Source of the DNA: Microbacterium sp. TPD7012
GTDB taxonomy: Bacteria; Actinomycetota; Actinomycetes; Actinomycetales; Microbacteriaceae
Direction of reading: 5' to 3'
NCBI RefSeq assembly: GCF_003075395.1
Contig: NZ_QDFV01000001.1
Coordinates: 310,001-374,000, forward strand
Length of the DNA stretch: 64,000 bases
The translations under genes were made by a program, and so were the position numbers. Every line of letters begins with the position of its first letter. Positions within the stretch are counted from its first letter, which is position 1. This document shows, piece after piece, positions 63,405 to 64,000 of the stretch. Under the pieces are notes generated by a model that was not told where the DNA came from, did not search any database, and saw only the letters and a program-made list of their open reading frames with translations.

Positions 63405-64000
63405 GCGACGACGTGCTCCGGGTGGGGAGCATCACCCAGCGATTCGGTCACGGCGAAAACGCCATGGTGGCGCTCGACGACGTGAGTCTGTCGGTTCCCC
63501 GTGGTGAGACCCTCGGCCTGGTCGGCGAATCCGGTTCGGGCAAGAGCACGCTCGCCCGCGCGATCCTGCTCATGCGCAAGCCCTCCGCGGGCACGATCGA
63601 ATTCGACGGCGAGGACGTGACCGGTCTGCGCGGCCGGGCGCTGCGGACGCACCGCCGCCGGATCCAGATGGTGTTCCAGGATCCCAACGACTCGCTCGAT
63701 CCGCGGTTCACGGTGGCACGCTCGATCGCGGAGCCTCTCGTGGCCGCCGGCGTCGGATCGAAGGAGCGTCGCCGTCGTCTCGCCGACGCTCTCGATCGCG
63801 TGGGCCTGCCGATGGACTCGGCCGAGCGCTACCCGCACGAGTTCTCCGGCGGGCAGCGCCAGCGCATCGCGATCGCCAGGGCGATGGCGGCCGAGCCGGA
63901 GTTCGTCGTGCTCGACGAGCCGACCTCGGCCCTCGACGTCTCGGTGCAGGCGCAGGTGCTGAACCTGCTCGTGCAGCTGCAGAAGGACACCGGCGTCACC
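63401..64000 (+). CDS. ABC transporter ATP-binding protein, DppF type, 3' end outside the window
   Basis: The first 200 codons of the second ATPase of this importer. Walker [22 protein letters not shown]-loop [12 protein letters not shown], signature [16 protein letters not shown] and Walker [13 protein letters not shown] are present; the H-loop lies beyond the end. It completes a five-subunit Dpp-type system. Confidence 0.94.
   Translation, partial: MSDDVLRVGSITQRFGHGENAMVALDDVSLSVPRGETLGLVGESGSGKSTLARAILLMRKPSAGTIEFDGEDVTGLRGRALRTHRRRIQMVFQDPNDSLDPRFTVARSIAEPLVAAGVGSKERRRRLADALDRVGLPMDSAERYPHEFSGGQRQRIAIARAMAAEPEFVVLDEPTSALDVSVQAQVLNLLVQLQKDTGVT

Noticed and set aside
1-64000. tRNA, rRNA or CRISPR features
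   Set aside because: No cloverleaf, rRNA-like stretch or regularly spaced repeat array was found while reading both strands.

Overview
The window comes from a high-GC actinobacterium, most likely a Microbacteriaceae member such as Microbacterium. This is inferred from composition, from protein families typical of that group (DUF4862, permease-ATPase fusions, CopD-CtaG fusion, AbiEi/DUF559 proteins), and from promoters with a TANNNT -10 box placed a few bases before the start codon (apparently leaderless genes). No rRNA, tRNA, CRISPR array, intact insertion sequence or prophage was seen.

Region 1 (1-17700) is a catabolic island with visibly lower GC (36 and 37 of 60 bases in two sampled lines, against 40-45 of 60 in lines further right). 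It holds malate synthase G (5' end cut), a DUF4862 protein, an enolase-superfamily acid-sugar dehydratase-like enzyme, a peptide/opine-type ABC importer (binding protein, permease, permease-ATPase fusion, ATPase), a D-2-hydroxyacid dehydrogenase, a LacI regulator, gluconokinase, an MFS transporter and an 873-residue cytoplasmic glycosidase-like protein. A palindrome with core CAAYCGGTTG occurs five times, in each of the four intergenic control regions of this island, so the LacI protein probably controls the whole set. The inferred role is import of a sugar-acid glycoside, its cytoplasmic hydrolysis, and breakdown that feeds the pentose phosphate pathway and glyoxylate.

Region 2 (17701-27300) starts at a composition boundary with a 22-bp tandem repeat. 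It contains an SDR protein lacking the catalytic lysine, then divergently an NCS1 permease, hydantoinase A, three consecutive DUF917 (S-methyl-thiohydantoin desulfurase-like) genes and a PucR regulator, which form a tight operon. This is followed by an exact 276-bp-period duplication that encodes two small peptides with double-glycine leaders, with no modification enzymes beside them.

Region 3 (27312-33573) is a ROK regulator divergent from a sugar ABC importer (binding protein and two permeases) and a GH13 alpha-glucosidase.

Region 4 (33574-44530) is rich in zinc functions: a Zur box and znuA-znuC-znuB, a toxin-antitoxin pair, a GNAT-AAA+ fusion, a Fur/Zur regulator, a YraQ-type permease with its TIGR03943 partner, a membrane-anchored beta-propeller-like protein, a 3-methyladenine glycosylase, and rpmB-rpmG-rpsN encoding ribosomal proteins without zinc ribbons.

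Region 5 (44531-56920) is mostly core genes: a DUF559 protein, alpha/beta hydrolase with TetR, HU, CopD-CtaG, a PIF1/RecD-like helicase, heme oxygenase and a DUF2470 protein, a beta-lactamase-fold lipoprotein missing its catalytic residues, CorA, and a divergent pair of MarR-like regulators.

Region 6 (57001-64000) has an isochorismatase-like hydrolase, a sarcosine-oxidase-type flavoenzyme and a complete Dpp-type ABC importer whose last ATPase gene is cut by the window end; these probably import and oxidise an N-methylated or secondary amine compound.
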